Assembly (NCBI GenBank): GCA_032716605.1
Contig: CM064485.1
Span: 31,462,762 to 31,526,761 of the forward strand
DNA length: 64,000 nt
Reading direction: 5' to 3'
Source: Paralithodes platypus
Lineage: Eukaryota > Arthropoda > Malacostraca > Decapoda > Lithodidae
A program made the position numbers and the translations under genes. The notes under the pieces were generated by a model that ran no database searches, was not told the origin of the DNA, and saw nothing but the letters and a program-made list of their open reading frames with translations. Numbering within the stretch: the first letter of the stretch is position 1; the number at the start of each line of letters is the position of its first letter. Shown here piece after piece: positions 33,143 to 43,109 of this stretch.

Positions 33143-35146
33143 TTGGTAGATACATACGATAATTTTATCAAGTCAGTATTCAATGCGCAAAATAAATATA
33201 TCCCCAAAAGAAAATTTAGATCAACACAGAACCAACCCAAATGGATGAATAATAGACTATTAGATCTTCTAGGAAAAAAGAGAGGAATATATAGAAAAAT
33301 TAAAAAAGGCGAAATTCACCTACTTGCTTACTATCAGAATCTATCACGACAGGTAAAAAAGGATATTAGTAAAGAAAAAAGAAATTATGAAATTAAGGTT
33401 GCCAATGATTCAAAAAATAATCCTAAAGCTTTTTACCAACTATATAAATCCAAGGTTAGAGATGTAATTGGTCCCCTTAAAACTTCGATAGGAAAATTGA
33501 CAGAAAGTGATTTAGAAATGTGCAGTACATTAAATAGTCAATTTCTTTCCGTTTTCACTAATGAAAATTTGGCACAGTTTCCAGAAGTCCGTAAGGTATA
33601 CAGCGATAGTATAGAAAATAGGTTAAGTACGGTTACTATAAGTAGAAATGATGTGGTTAAGGAAATTGACAGACTGAAACCTCATAAATCGCCTGGTCCT
33701 GATGAGGTATATGCTAGAGTATTAAAAGAATGCAGAGATGAGTTAAGTTATCCATTAACATTTCTATTTAACAAGTCATTAGAAACAGGTATAGTTCCAG
33801 AAGCTTGGAAGCTTGCAAATGTAGTTCCGATCTTCAAAAAAGGTGATAAATCAATAGCATCCAATTACCGTCCCATTAGTCTCACTTCAATCATAGGAAA
33901 ACTACTAGAGTCAATTATTGCTAGAAAAATGAGAAACCACTTAGAAACATTTAACTTAATCAATTCTTCTCAGCATGGATTCACTCAGGGACGGTCTTGC
34001 CTTACTAATTTGCTTAGTTTTTTCTCAGAGGTATATGAAGCAGTAGATAATGACAAGTCATATGATATTATATATTTAGATTTCAGTAAAGCTTTCGACA
34101 GAGTCCCTCATGAGAGATTGATGAGAAAGGTTGAGGCACATGGAATAGGTGGGGCGTTGTTAGGATGGATTAGGTCATGGCTAATTGGTAGGAAGCAGAG
34201 AGTCAGCATAAATGGTACCAAGTCAGAATGGGGAGCAGTCAAAAGTGGTGTCCCCCAGGGATCGGTATTAGGTCCCCTGTTGTTTCTTATATACATAAAT
34301 GACCTAGATTTAGGTATAACTAGTAGGATAAGTAAATTCGCAGACGATACTAAAATAGGGAGATCAATTGATTCAGATAGCGATATAGAGTGCCTCCAAA
34401 GGGATCTAGATACCTTACATGAATGGTCAGTAAATTGGCAGATGAAGTTTAACATTGACAAATGCAAGGTATTAAAGATAGGGAAGATGCAAACAAATGT
34501 TAAATATAAACTAGCTAATTTAGAATTAGAAAATTCAGACTGCGAGAAAGATCTTGGTGTGTTTGTTAGCAATGATTTGAAGCCTAGAAAACAGTGTATA
34601 AGCGTTCGTAATAAGGCAAACAGGATTCTCGGGTTCATCTCTAGGAGTGTGAGTAACAGAACTGCTGATGTTATCTTAAAACTTTACTTGTCATTAGTGA
34701 GACCCCATATGGATTATGCTGTCCAATTTTGGTGTCCTTATTACAGAATGGACATAGATTCATTGGAGAGAGTACAGCGTAGAATGACAAAAATGATCCA
34801 TAATATTAGAAATCTTTCGTATGAAGAAAGGTTGAAGAAATTAGGTTTACATTCGTTAGAGAGACGCAGAGTTAGAGGGGATATGATAGAGGTGTTCAAG
34901 TGGGTTAGTGGGATTAACAAAGGGGACATGGCAAATGTACTAAAGCTCAGTGATAGCGAAAGAACTCGTACCAATGGTTTCAAATTAGATAAATTTCGTT
35001 TCAGAAAAGATATAGGCAAGTATTGGTTTGGTAACAGAGTTGTAGACGGGTGGAATGGACTACCAAGTGCTATAGTGGGATCTAAAACTGTAGGGAGCAT
35101 TAAGATAACATTGGATAAGCATATGGACGAGAAGGGTTGGGTGTGA
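33143..35146 (+). CDS. CR1-like ORF2, reverse transcriptase half (667 codons)
   Basis: A linker domain comes first, then the RT: HKSPGPDEV near residue 187, PIFKKGDKS and NYRPISLTS (fingers), LDFSKAFDRVPHE (motif A Asp), SGVPQGSVLGPLLF (motif B), KFADDTK (motif C, ADD intact), GVFVSNDLKP, the thumb and a C-terminal region ending MDEKGWV. The catalytic residues are present and the frame is uninterrupted, so this is the best preserved RT in the window. The 5'-truncated copies at 1.2-3.5 kb and 37.0-38.3 kb derive from relatives of this element. Confidence 0.92.
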   Translation: MVDTYDNFIKSVFNAQNKYIPKRKFRSTQNQPKWMNNRLLDLLGKKRGIYRKIKKGEIHLLAYYQNLSRQVKKDISKEKRNYEIKVANDSKNNPKAFYQLYKSKVRDVIGPLKTSIGKLTESDLEMCSTLNSQFLSVFTNENLAQFPEVRKVYSDSIENRLSTVTISRNDVVKEIDRLKPHKSPGPDEVYARVLKECRDELSYPLTFLFNKSLETGIVPEAWKLANVVPIFKKGDKSIASNYRPISLTSIIGKLLESIIARKMRNHLETFNLINSSQHGFTQGRSCLTNLLSFFSEVYEAVDNDKSYDIIYLDFSKAFDRVPHERLMRKVEAHGIGGALLGWIRSWLIGRKQRVSINGTKSEWGAVKSGVPQGSVLGPLLFLIYINDLDLGITSRISKFADDTKIGRSIDSDSDIECLQRDLDTLHEWSVNWQMKFNIDKCKVLKIGKMQTNVKYKLANLELENSDCEKDLGVFVSNDLKPRKQCISVRNKANRILGFISRSVSNRTADVILKLYLSLVRPHMDYAVQFWCPYYRMDIDSLERVQRRMTKMIHNIRNLSYEERLKKLGLHSLERRRVRGDMIEVFKWVSGINKGDMANVLKLSDSERTRTNGFKLDKFRFRKDIGKYWFGNRVVDGWNGLPSAIVGSKTVGSIKITLDKHMDEKGWV

Positions 35147-35340
35147 AGGGGGATCAGCCGGGTTGGGCCAATCAGCGCTCTGCAGACCTCCATAATCCTG
35201 CGTTAATCTCTAACCGTTTTGGTAAGATGATCCTCAGGGTATTAGAGTGTGAAGCCTATAATTGGGCTTTGTAATGAATTGGGGTTGTGTGGGACAGGGA
35301 TCTGCCTTGCTTAGGCCAATCGGCTTTCTGCAGACTCCCA

Positions 35341-35363
35341 TTTTCTTATGTTCTTATGTTCTT
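35341..35363 (+). repeat. CR1-like 3' tail, TTCTTATG units
   Basis: About two and a half units of TTCTTATG end the element. The same octamer (CATAAGAA on the other strand) tips every other family A copy here. Confidence 0.9.
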
Positions 35364-35440
35364 ATTAACATATGTCATCATCAGACCTAAATCAATAAGA
35401 AATACATTTATTAATACATTATGTTGACATCTAAAGCAAA
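35364..35440 (-). mobile_element. Penelope-like element, other half of the split copy
   Basis: On the minus strand this reads TTAGGTCTGATGATGACATA then TGTTAAT, matching 36505-36533. With 31063-31164 it forms the interrupted hammerhead-like motif. How far the element continues past 35440 is unclear. Confidence 0.6.
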
Positions 35441-35634
35441 TATATTTTTAATAATAATTTAGAAAAACAAAAAAAGTTAGAAATCGCGAAAAAAGAGATA
35501 GAAACAAACACAAACAACAGCAACAGCTAAACCATATGTGAACTACGTGTAGATATTGTAGGCTAAAATATACACAATACCTTAGAAACATAATAGGTTG
35601 GAGGAGAATTCGTGGGTGCCCAAGGTGGGCTTAA

Positions 35635-35952
35635 GGGGAGGTCTCCACTTGAGGGATTTGTTTCTTGACCCCTTTCTCCCTCATGTTTAGCCCCATTGCT
35701 TTTGATATTATAAAACGTTTGCCCGATTAGTTTAGCGATTTTAAGAACTTTCACCACATGTTAAGACCTTTCGTGCAATTCAGGTGTCGATTTTATCCTG
35801 GCGAGCGATAGCGAGCCTGCAATTTAAGAGGAACCGGCCTTCGGCCGGGACATTTTTCTACCGAAAAATGTACAAATTTATCTTGAAAGGGACTCCAAGG
35901 GGTGTAATTTTAAGCTTGATGAAGGTCTAGGGAACAAACTAAATACCTCCCC
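35635..35952. mobile_element. M1 MITE (318 bp) with TTAA target duplication
   Basis: TTAA at 35631-35634 and 35953-35956. Inverted ends GGGGAGGTCTCC and ATACCTCCCC. Shorter than the 361-bp copies because of internal deletions. Confidence 0.88.
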
Positions 35953-35959
35953 TTAAGAT

Positions 35960-36490
35960 GGTGAGTGAGGAGGGACTCTGCTATTAACCGGGTGGTGTCA
36001 CCAGAACAACTGAAAATTACTGAAAAATATTTTTTGTTAATGGAATGGCCTAAAGGTTCACAATGGTGTCGAATGGCTGAACAGGATGGTTTAGAAATGG
36101 GAAGTCCAGTTCTATAAGATCGACCCAGGTGCTCCGCAACCCTCGTGTTTAAGTGCCGTTTTGATTGGCATATATAAGTTGCATTTCAGCAGCTACATTT
36201 ATATTGATAAACAATAGAGGATTGCAGAACATCCGGGATACGATCTTTGAATTTGAAATGATGAGACAAAGTATTGGTAGGTTTGAATATTATTCTGAGG
36301 GACACTTGGGGATAGAAGCAACGAATCAATTTTGTGACTTTATGGCGTATCGAGTAACTTGATGGTCCTAAAAATGGCATAGTGAAAAATATTACTGCCT
36401 TTTTAGCAGTCGGTACGGGGCTCGGGACTTGGAAAAGTTTATTTAGTTGTTTACCGAAACAGTTTTCAATGAATGAAATAGGGAAATAAA
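35960..36490. other. No gene recognised; may be Penelope-like flanking sequence
   Basis: Mixed sequence ahead of the hammerhead-like motif, with a small frame at 36165-36362 that has no known domain. Because it lies directly upstream of a Penelope-like end it could be part of that element. Confidence 0.35.
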
Positions 36491-36499
36491 TTTATTTCT

Positions 36500-36591
36500 T
36501 ATTGATTTAGGTCTGATGATGACATATGTTAATGTCGAAACGTTACCGGTACCAGAATAAAGATGTTCGTGTTTACCTTGGTGTTGCTTGC

Positions 36592-36595
<4 letters not shown>
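36500..36595 (+). ncRNA. Hammerhead-ribozyme-like motif of a Penelope-like element
   Basis: CTGATGA at 36513-36519 is followed by a short stem-loop (GACAT, loop, ATGTC) and then GAAAC at 36537-36541, the conserved hammerhead core order. The self-complementary TACCGGTA follows, then a possible stem I partner (ACCAG against GGT). Minimal hammerheads with such a short helix III are known from Penelope-like elements and can act as dimers. The sequence continues AATAAAGATG into GGTGTTGCTTGCC. Catalytic activity is not shown by the sequence alone. Confidence 0.55.

Positions 36596-36622
<27 letters not shown>
36596..36622. repeat. (TA)n microsatellite
   Basis: A TA run between the Penelope-like end and the tail of the minus-strand family B LINE. 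Confidence 0.9.
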
Positions 36623-36627
<5 letters not shown>

Positions 36628-37036
36628 TATACTGTATATACTGTATTCTTTTTTCTTTTTTCTATGTGATTGAGGGAGGCAAAAGGCAGAACTGCCTATA
36701 GCGAGTGCCTCCCCCATAGTTGAAAGAGTGACAGGGCCAAAATCAAGGGACTCTCGAGCCAAAATGCCTGGACACACGGAGTTTGAAGCAATTTAAGTTG
36801 TAGGAAGAGGGAAAGACTGATTCTGGGAGAGAGTTTCAGAGCTCAGCTGTTGTGTAGAAGAAAGACTGAGAGTAACGTTTCACTCTCGGGTTGGAGAGTT
36901 GCACAGAATAGGGGTGGGATTGAGTTGCAAGACGGGTACCACGTGCCCTACGTAAAGGAAGTGGTATACACTGGGAAAGCTCTGAGGAACACTGATTATT
37001 ATAGTAGCGATAGAATAGCGAGAGATATGCAACATT

Positions 37037-38301
37037 ACATAAGAAGAACATAAGAAAATGGGAGTCTGCAGAAAGCCGATTGGCCTAAGCAAGGCAGATC
37101 CCTGTCCCACACATCCCCAATTACAAAGCCCAATTATAGGCTGGACACTCTAATACCCTGAGGATCATCTTACCAAAACGGTTAGAGATTTAACGCAGGA
37201 TTACGGGGTCTGCAGAGCGCTGATTGGCCCAACCCTGCTGATCCCCCTTCACACCCAACCCTTCTCGTCCATATGCTTATCCAATTTTATCTTAAAGCTC
37301 CCTATCGTTTTTAATCCCACTATAGCACTTGGTAGTCCATTCCACCCATCTACAACTCTGTTACCAAACCAATATTTGCCTATATCTTTTCTGAAACGAA
37401 ATTTATCTAATTTGAAACCATTGGTACGAGTTCTTTCGCCATCACTGAGCTTTAGTACATTTGTCATGTCCCCTTTGTTAATCCCACTAACCCACTTGAA
37501 CACCTCTATCATATCCCCTCTAACTCTGCGTCTCTCTAACGAATGTAAGCCTAATTTCTTCAACCTTTCTTTATACGAAAGATTTCTAATATTATGGATC
37601 ATTTTTGTCATTCTACGTTGTACTCTCTCCAATGAATCTATGTCCATTCTGTAATAAGGACACCAACATTGAACAGCATAATCCATATGGGGTCTCACTA
37701 ATGACAAGTAAAGTTTTAAGATAACATCAGCAGTTCTGTTACTCACACTCCTAGAGATGAACCCGAGAGTCCTGTTTGCCTTGTTTCGAACGCTTATACA
37801 CTGTTTTCTAGGCTTCAAATCATTGCTAACAAACACACCTAGATTTTTCTCACAATTCGAGTTTTCTAATTCCATATTAGCTAGTTTATATTTAACATTT
37901 GTATGCATCTTCCCTATCTTTAATACCTTGCATTTGTCAATGTTAAACTTCATCTGCCAATTTACTGACCATTCGTGTAAGGTATCTAGATCCCTTTGGA
38001 GGCACTCTATATCTCTATCTGAATCAATTGTTATCCCCATTTTGGTATCGTCTGCAAATTTACTTATCCTACTAGTTATACCTAAATCAAGGTCATTTAT
38101 GTATATAACAAACAACAGAGGACCTAATACAGATCCCTGGGGGACACCACTTTTGACTGCTCCCCATTCTGACTTCGTACCATTTATGCTGACTCTCTGC
38201 TTCCTACCAATTAGCCATGACCTAATCCATCCCAACAACGCCCCACCTATTCCATGCGCCTCAACCTTTCTCATCAATCTCTCATGGGGGACTCTGTCGA
38301 G
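37037..38301 (-). mobile_element. Family A LINE inserted in family B LINE, 5'-truncated
   Basis: The octamer tail lies at 37037-37056. The 3' UTR and ORF2 then run to the codons for DRVPHERL at 38300. It is on the same strand as its host. The only shared bases at the junction are ATT, in line with the minimal target duplications of CR1-clade elements. Confidence 0.9.
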
Positions 38302-39678
38302 ATTGCGGCGGAGAGAGAGAGATTGCAGAGAGTTGGTGAGTGGACGGGAGTTAATGATACGAAAGGCCTTCCTTTCAACTTTGTCTAGGAGAGAGGTGTG
38401 AGAGGAACCTCCCCACACATGTGAACAATACTCAATACAAGGATGCACTATGCCCCTGTACAGAGCAAGAAGCTGTGCAGGGGAAAAGAACCCCCTAAGG
38501 CAGTTGAGCACACCCAGCTTCTGGGAGGCTGACTTAGCAAGACTGGTAATATGGTCCTTCCAACTGAGAGCAGAAGAAACAGATACACCAAGAATATTGA
38601 GAGAAGATGAAGGATTGATTTTTGTATTGTTGAAGATTAAGGGATAGTCCGCTGGGAGTTCCTTATGGGTAGATAGATGAAGAAATTGGGTTTTGGAAGC
38701 ATTAAAGGTAACAAGATCTTCTCTGCCCCAATTGGAGATAGTATTTAGATCAGAATTTAAGAGTTCTATGGCTTCATTACGTTTGTCGTTGAGGGATTGC
38801 TGGCTGGGGCGTTCTGAAAAACTAATGGAGTAGTGTAAGGTTGAGTCGTCTGCGTATGAATGGATGGGAATTGAGGTACAGTTGAGATCATTTATAAAAA
38901 TTAGAAAGAGAATAGAAGATAGGACAGAGCCCTGAGGAACACCAGAGTTTATAGGGTGAGGAAGTGAACAATAGCCGTCCACAACCGCGGCTATGGAACG
39001 GCCGGAGAGGAAATTAGAGACAAAGGCATAGATGGAGAAATAGAAACCGAAGGAGGGTGGTTTAGAAATTAAAGATTTGTGCCAGACTCTATCGAAGGCT
39101 TTCGATATGTCTAGTGCAATAGAAAAAGTCTCACTGAAGTCCCGAAAGGAGGATGACCAAGAGTTAGTAAGATATGAAAGAAGATCACCAGTAGAGCAAC
39201 CCTTAAGGAAGCCATACTGGTGATCTGAGAGCAGATTATGAGAAGAGAAATGCTTAAGAAATTTGGAAGCAAGAATAGTTTCAAAAACTTTAGAAAGACA
39301 TGAGATGAGAGCAATTGGACGATAGTTGGAGGGTTGAGAGCAGTCACCTTTCTTTGGGACAGGTTGAATGTGAGCAAACTTCCAGCATGAAGGGAAGACG
39401 TTAGAGGATAGACAGAGACGAAAGAGTTTGCCTAGGCAGGGAGTCAGTACAGAAGCACAGTTTTTGAGAACAACAGGAGGAACACCGTCCGGACCGTACG
39501 CCTTATTAGTATTAAGCCCAGAGAGGGTAGAAAGTACATCTTTAGAAGAGATTAGGATATTACGCATAAGTAAGAGAGAGGAAGGTGGAGTGGGAGGAAT
39601 CATCCAAGGTGGAGTTTCTAGCAAATGTTTGAGCGAAGAGTTTAGCTTTGTCAGAGGAAGAAGTGATGGTTGTGCCAT
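37249..39678 (-). CDS. Chance in-frame fusion of family B RT and family A RT (809 codons)
   Basis: Residues 1 to about 459 are the family B RT: AYGPDGVPP, PVPKKGD, DISKAFDRVW, SGVPQGSVL, YADD. Immediately after QSLSLRRN the frame continues with DRVPHERLMRKVEAHG, the family A RT from motif A to the end, including SGVPQGSVLGPLLF and FADDTK. The insertion joined the two frames without a stop. The product would have one complete and one partial palm, in series. It is a fossil of nested insertion rather than an evolved gene, and expression is unproven. Confidence 0.85.
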   Translation of the reverse strand: MAQPSLLPLTKLNSSLKHLLETPPWMIPPTPPSSLLLMRNILISSKDVLSTLSGLNTNKAYGPDGVPPVVLKNCASVLTPCLGKLFRLCLSSNVFPSCWKFAHIQPVPKKGDCSQPSNYRPIALISCLSKVFETILASKFLKHFSSHNLLSDHQYGFLKGCSTGDLLSYLTNSWSSSFRDFSETFSIALDISKAFDRVWHKSLISKPPSFGFYFSIYAFVSNFLSGRSIAAVVDGYCSLPHPINSGVPQGSVLSSILFLIFINDLNCTSIPIHSYADDSTLHYSISFSERPSQQSLNDKRNEAIELLNSDLNTISNWGREDLVTFNASKTQFLHLSTHKELPADYPLIFNNTKINPSSSLNILGVSVSSALSWKDHITSLAKSASQKLGVLNCLRGFFSPAQLLALYRGIVHPCIEYCSHVWGGSSHTSLLDKVERKAFRIINSRPLTNSLQSLSLRRNLDRVPHERLMRKVEAHGIGGALLGWIRSWLIGRKQRVSINGTKSEWGAVKSGVPQGSVLGPLLFVIYINDLDLGITSRISKFADDTKMGITIDSDRDIECLQRDLDTLHEWSVNWQMKFNIDKCKVLKIGKMHTNVKYKLANMELENSNCEKNLGVFVSNDLKPRKQCISVRNKANRTLGFISRSVSNRTADVILKLYLSLVRPHMDYAVQCWCPYYRMDIDSLERVQRRMTKMIHNIRNLSYKERLKKLGLHSLERRRVRGDMIEVFKWVSGINKGDMTNVLKLSDGERTRTNGFKLDKFRFRKDIGKYWFGNRVVDGWNGLPSAIVGLKTIGSFKIKLDKHMDEKGWV

Positions 39679-40268
39679 CAGAATGGGAAAGGGGAGGGAA
39701 AGACGAGGAAGAGAAATTGTTGCGAGAGGTTTTTGGCTAGATGCCAGAAAGCTTGGGAAGAGCTAGAGTTGGATAGTTCAGTGCATTTATTATTGATGAA
39801 AGAGTGTTTGGCAAGTCGAAGAACAGATTTGGCTTGATTCCGGGCAGAAACATAGGAAGAATGGGAGTCTTGAGTTTTAAGGCGTCGGTACCGTTTGAAT
39901 GCTTCCTCCTTATTGCAGACAGCAGTAGAACAGGCGTGAATAAACCAAGATTTTTTAGCATTAGTCTGAGAGAAAGAGAATGGAATGTATGCTTCCATGC
40001 CCGATAGGATTACCTCGGTAATGCGTTCAGCACTCTCCGAGGGTCCCCGGCCACGGAAGCAGAAATCATTCCATGGGAAATCAAAGAAGTACTGCCGGAG
40101 AGCCTCCCAGTCGGCAGCGCCAAAGTGCCACAAGCGCCGCCGGCTAGGAGGATCGGGTGGCCGTACTGGAGAGATAGGACAGTTGACAGAGATAAGTTTA
40201 TGGTCGGAGGAGCCCAAAGGAGAGAAAAGATCGACAGTATAAGAAGAAGGGTTAGAAGTTAGAAACAA
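39678..40268 (-). pseudogene. Family B endonuclease end and linker
   Basis: [15 protein letters not shown] (catalytic Asp-His), then the linker with [25 protein letters not shown] and [20 protein letters not shown] wording. It closes at 39678 because of a frameshift just before the RT. The first endonuclease half is missing because the copy is 5'-truncated. Confidence 0.8.
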
Positions 40269-40315
40269 GTCAAGAATATAATATATACTGTATTATATAT
40301 ATACTGGCGTATATA

Positions 40316-40620
40316 TTGTGGCGCAGATAGCCCCTGGAGGTTCGGACTGGGAATCCCACCTCCAGAATTGTTAGGAGTAGGCTGTAGGCACCAACCGAAC
40401 AGGGTGGTACTCTTACAGAGTGCTAGGTGGTTGATAAGGACAGCTGGAGCTCCTGTTTCACCACCTGGCCTCCCTAGCTGATCCTTTCAGTGCCTCTATC
40501 AATATTGAGGGCAACCCCAGCCTGCCTTCCAAAACACCTTCTCCTCGTACCATTACATTATACTACAAACACCTTACATACTACACTACCTCTCTTTGCA
40601 AAATATATGACGCAACCACG
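40316..40620 (+). other. 5' UTR of a family B LINE
   Basis: It matches 8963-9270 nearly base for base (TGTGGCGCAGATAGCCCCTG, then GGCTGTAGGCACCAACCGAA). Two independent insertions start at this point, so it is taken as the true 5' end of the family. Such 5' UTRs usually hold an internal promoter; no specific motif is assigned here. Confidence 0.8.
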
Positions 40621-40662
40621 ACCAACCACCAGTTTCAAGCCAAAGGTTGATGTTGCGTATTT

Positions 40663-41356
40663 GTGCGCAACAATATCGCTTTCTCTTGTGTTCCCAACTA
40701 TGACGCTTCTGAATTCTCAACTCTCTGGCTAAAGCTTTCTTGTCATTCTCAAACTAAATATTTCTGTGTTGTTTATCTCTCCCATAATTCTACTGACTAT
40801 CCAATATTCTTTGACTATCTAACTTCTAAACTGGAACACATTCTATTTTTATCTCCTTTCGCAGAAATCTCCATCCTAGGAGATTTCAACGTTCACCACC
40901 GCCAATGGCTCTCCTCTCTTTCCACTGACCAACCTGGTGAAAAAGCCTACGTCTTTTCTATTCTAAATGACCTAGAACAGTTAGTCCAGGAACCCACCCA
41001 TATCCTGGATCGCTTCGGAGATCGGCACAACATTCTTGACTTATTTCTAACTTCTAACCCTTCTACTTATACCGTAAATCTGTTCTTTCCTTTGGGCTCC
41101 TCCGACCATAAACCTATCTCTGTCACCTGTCCTATCTCTCCGGTACGGCCACCCGATCCTCCCAGCCGGCGGCGCTTGTGGCACTTTGGTGCTGCCGAAT
41201 GGGAGGCTCTTCGGCAGCATTTCTTTGATTTTCCATGGAATGACTTTTGCTTCAGTGGCCGGGGACACTCGGAGAGTGCTGAACGCATTACCGAGATAAT
41301 CCTCTCGGGCATGGAAGCATACATTCCATTTTCTTTCTCTCAGTCTAATGCTAAAC
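40663..41356 (+). pseudogene. Family B APE-type endonuclease
   Basis: The frame 40663-41721 is family B only up to about 41356. It reads [20 protein letters not shown] (catalytic Asp and Asn intact, unlike the 9.8 kb copy), [21 protein letters not shown] (Asp-His) and the linker up to FSQSNAK. Beyond that it runs antisense through the RTE-like insertion and means nothing. The segment before 40663 (TETW-like region) is missing or unreadable. Confidence 0.8.
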
Positions 41357-42285
41357 TATCTATCTATCTATTGCCTGACGCCGTGATCCCCGAAGGGGTG
41401 GCCACGAACGAACCGCCCCCATGCACCTCTGTCCCCAGTCAGTCGATGCCCCTCCCCCCAACCAGCACCGCCCTCGTTCATGTACTTCCTCACTTCATCC
41501 TTCCACCTCATATTCGGTCTACCTCTCCCTCTCTGTCCCTCCACCTCGCTCTCGTACACCCTCTTAGTCATTCTCTCGCTTTCCATACGTTCCATATGGC
41601 CGAACCATCTCAAGTTGTTCCTTTTCACACTTTCCAGCACATCTACCTCCACACCACACCTCCTTCTTACTTCCTCATTAGTCTGTCTATCCCTCCATGT
41701 AACTCTGCACGCACTCCTTAAGTAATTCATTTCCACTGCTTTCACTCTTGGTCTGAGTCTCTCAACCATCGTCCATGCTTCGCTTCCGTAAGTCAGTGTC
41801 GGGATTACCACACTGTCATGCAAGGACTTCTTCACTTCCATACTGACCACCCTATTTCTTGTTACTGCTTTTAGCATTCCTACATTCCTCTTCCCCTGTT
41901 GTACCCTCTCCCGCACTTCTTCATCCATAGTCCCATCTTTACTCAACACACTGCCCAGATAATTAAAAGAGTTGACGATCTCCATAGCCTGACCGTTCAG
42001 CTTCACCTCACACTCTGTGACTTCACCCCTTTCGAAGACCATAACCTTGCTCTTCCCCGTATTTACCTTCAAATTCCGTTTTTCGCACACTGTTCCAAAC
42101 TCATTTACCAGACCCTGCAACTCCCATTCATTATCACTCATCAGAAATGTATCATCCGCAAACAGCAGTATAGGTAGCTTCCACTCAATTCCCTCCCTTT
42201 TCAGCGATACACCAACATCCACTGCTCTTGATAGTATTTCTTTCATGACTCCATCCATATATACAGTAAACAACCACGCTAAAAC
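41357..42285 (-). mobile_element. RTE-like LINE, 5'-truncated, 10-bp target duplication
   Basis: Flanked by AATGCTAAAC at 41347-41356 and 42286-42295. On the minus strand it codes for LFADDTFLMSD (RT motif C), [32 protein letters not shown] and [13 protein letters not shown] up to a stop at 41368, then ends in a TAGA-repeat tail. The 4-base tail and these motifs fit the RTE type. The apparent frame 41368-42453 has an N-terminus made of antisense family B sequence, so only codons downstream of about 42285 are real. Confidence 0.9.
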
Positions 42286-43049
42286 AATGCTAAACAATCT
42301 TGGTTTACTCACGCTAGTTCTACTGCTGTCCACAATAAGAAGGAACTTAAGGAAGCATTCAAACGATACCGATTCCTTAAAACTCAAGAATCTCTTTCTC
42401 CCTATGTTTCTGCCAGGAATCAAGCCAAATCTGTTCTTCGACTTGCCAAACACTCTTTCATCAATAATAAATGTACTGAACTATCAAACTCTAGCTCTTC
42501 CCAATCTTTCTGGCATATAGCCAAAAACCTCTCCAACAATTTTTCTTCCTCGTCTTTCCCTCCCCTTTTCCACTCTGATGGCACAACCATCACTTCTTCC
42601 TCTGACAAAGCTGAACTCTTTGCTCAAACTTTTGCTAGAAACTCCACCTTGGATGATTCTGGTGCTATTTCTCCCTCTCCCTTACTTATGCCTAATATCC
42701 TAATCTCTTCTAAAGATGTACTTTCTACCCTATTTGGGCTTAATACTAAGAAGGCGTACGGTCCAGACGGTATTCCTCCTGTTGTACTAAAAAACTGTGC
42801 TTCCGTGCTGACTCCCTGCCTAAGCAAACTCTTTCGTCTCTGTCTCTCTTCTAACGTCTTCCCTTCTTGCTTGAAATTTGCTCTCATTCAACCTGTCCCA
42901 AAGAAGGGTGACCACTCTCAACCCTCCAACTATCATCCAGTTCCTCTCATCTCTTGTATCTCTAGTCTTTGAAACTATTCTTGCTTCCAAATTTATTAAG
43001 CATTTCTCTTCTCATAATCTACTCTCAGATCGCCAGTATGGCTTCCTTA
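42286..43049 (+). pseudogene. Family B linker and RT N-terminal part
   Basis: Reads [20 protein letters not shown] linker codons, then KKAYGPDGIPPVVLKN, LSKLFRLCLSSN, PVPKKGDHSQPSNY and LISCIS. The frame breaks near 42965. It is cut at 43049 by element H in the codons that elsewhere read YGFLKG. Confidence 0.8.
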
Positions 43050-43109
43050 TGCCCCTTTCCCACTGGTGCGACAACTCACGATTTTCGTCGCCGACACCAA
43101 TAAATTGGC

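Larger units (their letters stand above)
31165..35363 (+). mobile_element. Family A CR1-like LINE, full length (4.2 kb)
   Basis: The ends are fixed by the interrupted Penelope-like sequence: the host motif stops at 31164 and resumes at 35364 with no target duplication that I can see. Layout: 5' UTR of about 100 bp, ORF1 (31267-32155, one frameshift), ORF2 (about 32180-35146, one frameshift), 3' UTR of about 200 bp, and a tail of TTCTTATG units. ORF1 with an esterase, a tail of short tandem repeats and a minimal target duplication are all known traits of the CR1 clade. Confidence 0.92.
36640..40272 (-). mobile_element. Family B LINE, minus-strand copy, interrupted by a family A LINE
   Basis: On the minus strand: endonuclease end (40268 down to 39678, from LDLF-like codons and LGSSDHK), RT (39678 down to 38302), a family A LINE insertion (38301-37037), the C-terminal domain (37036 down to about 36730), and an A-rich tail near 36640-36665. 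It is truncated at the 5' end inside the endonuclease. The two halves join at GCAACATT and ATTGCGGC, sharing only ATT. Confidence 0.9.

Noticed and set aside
41368..42453. 361-aa ORF as one gene
   Set aside because: The first 55 or so residues are antisense family B LINE and the rest is the RTE-like insert. The target duplication at 42286 marks the join.
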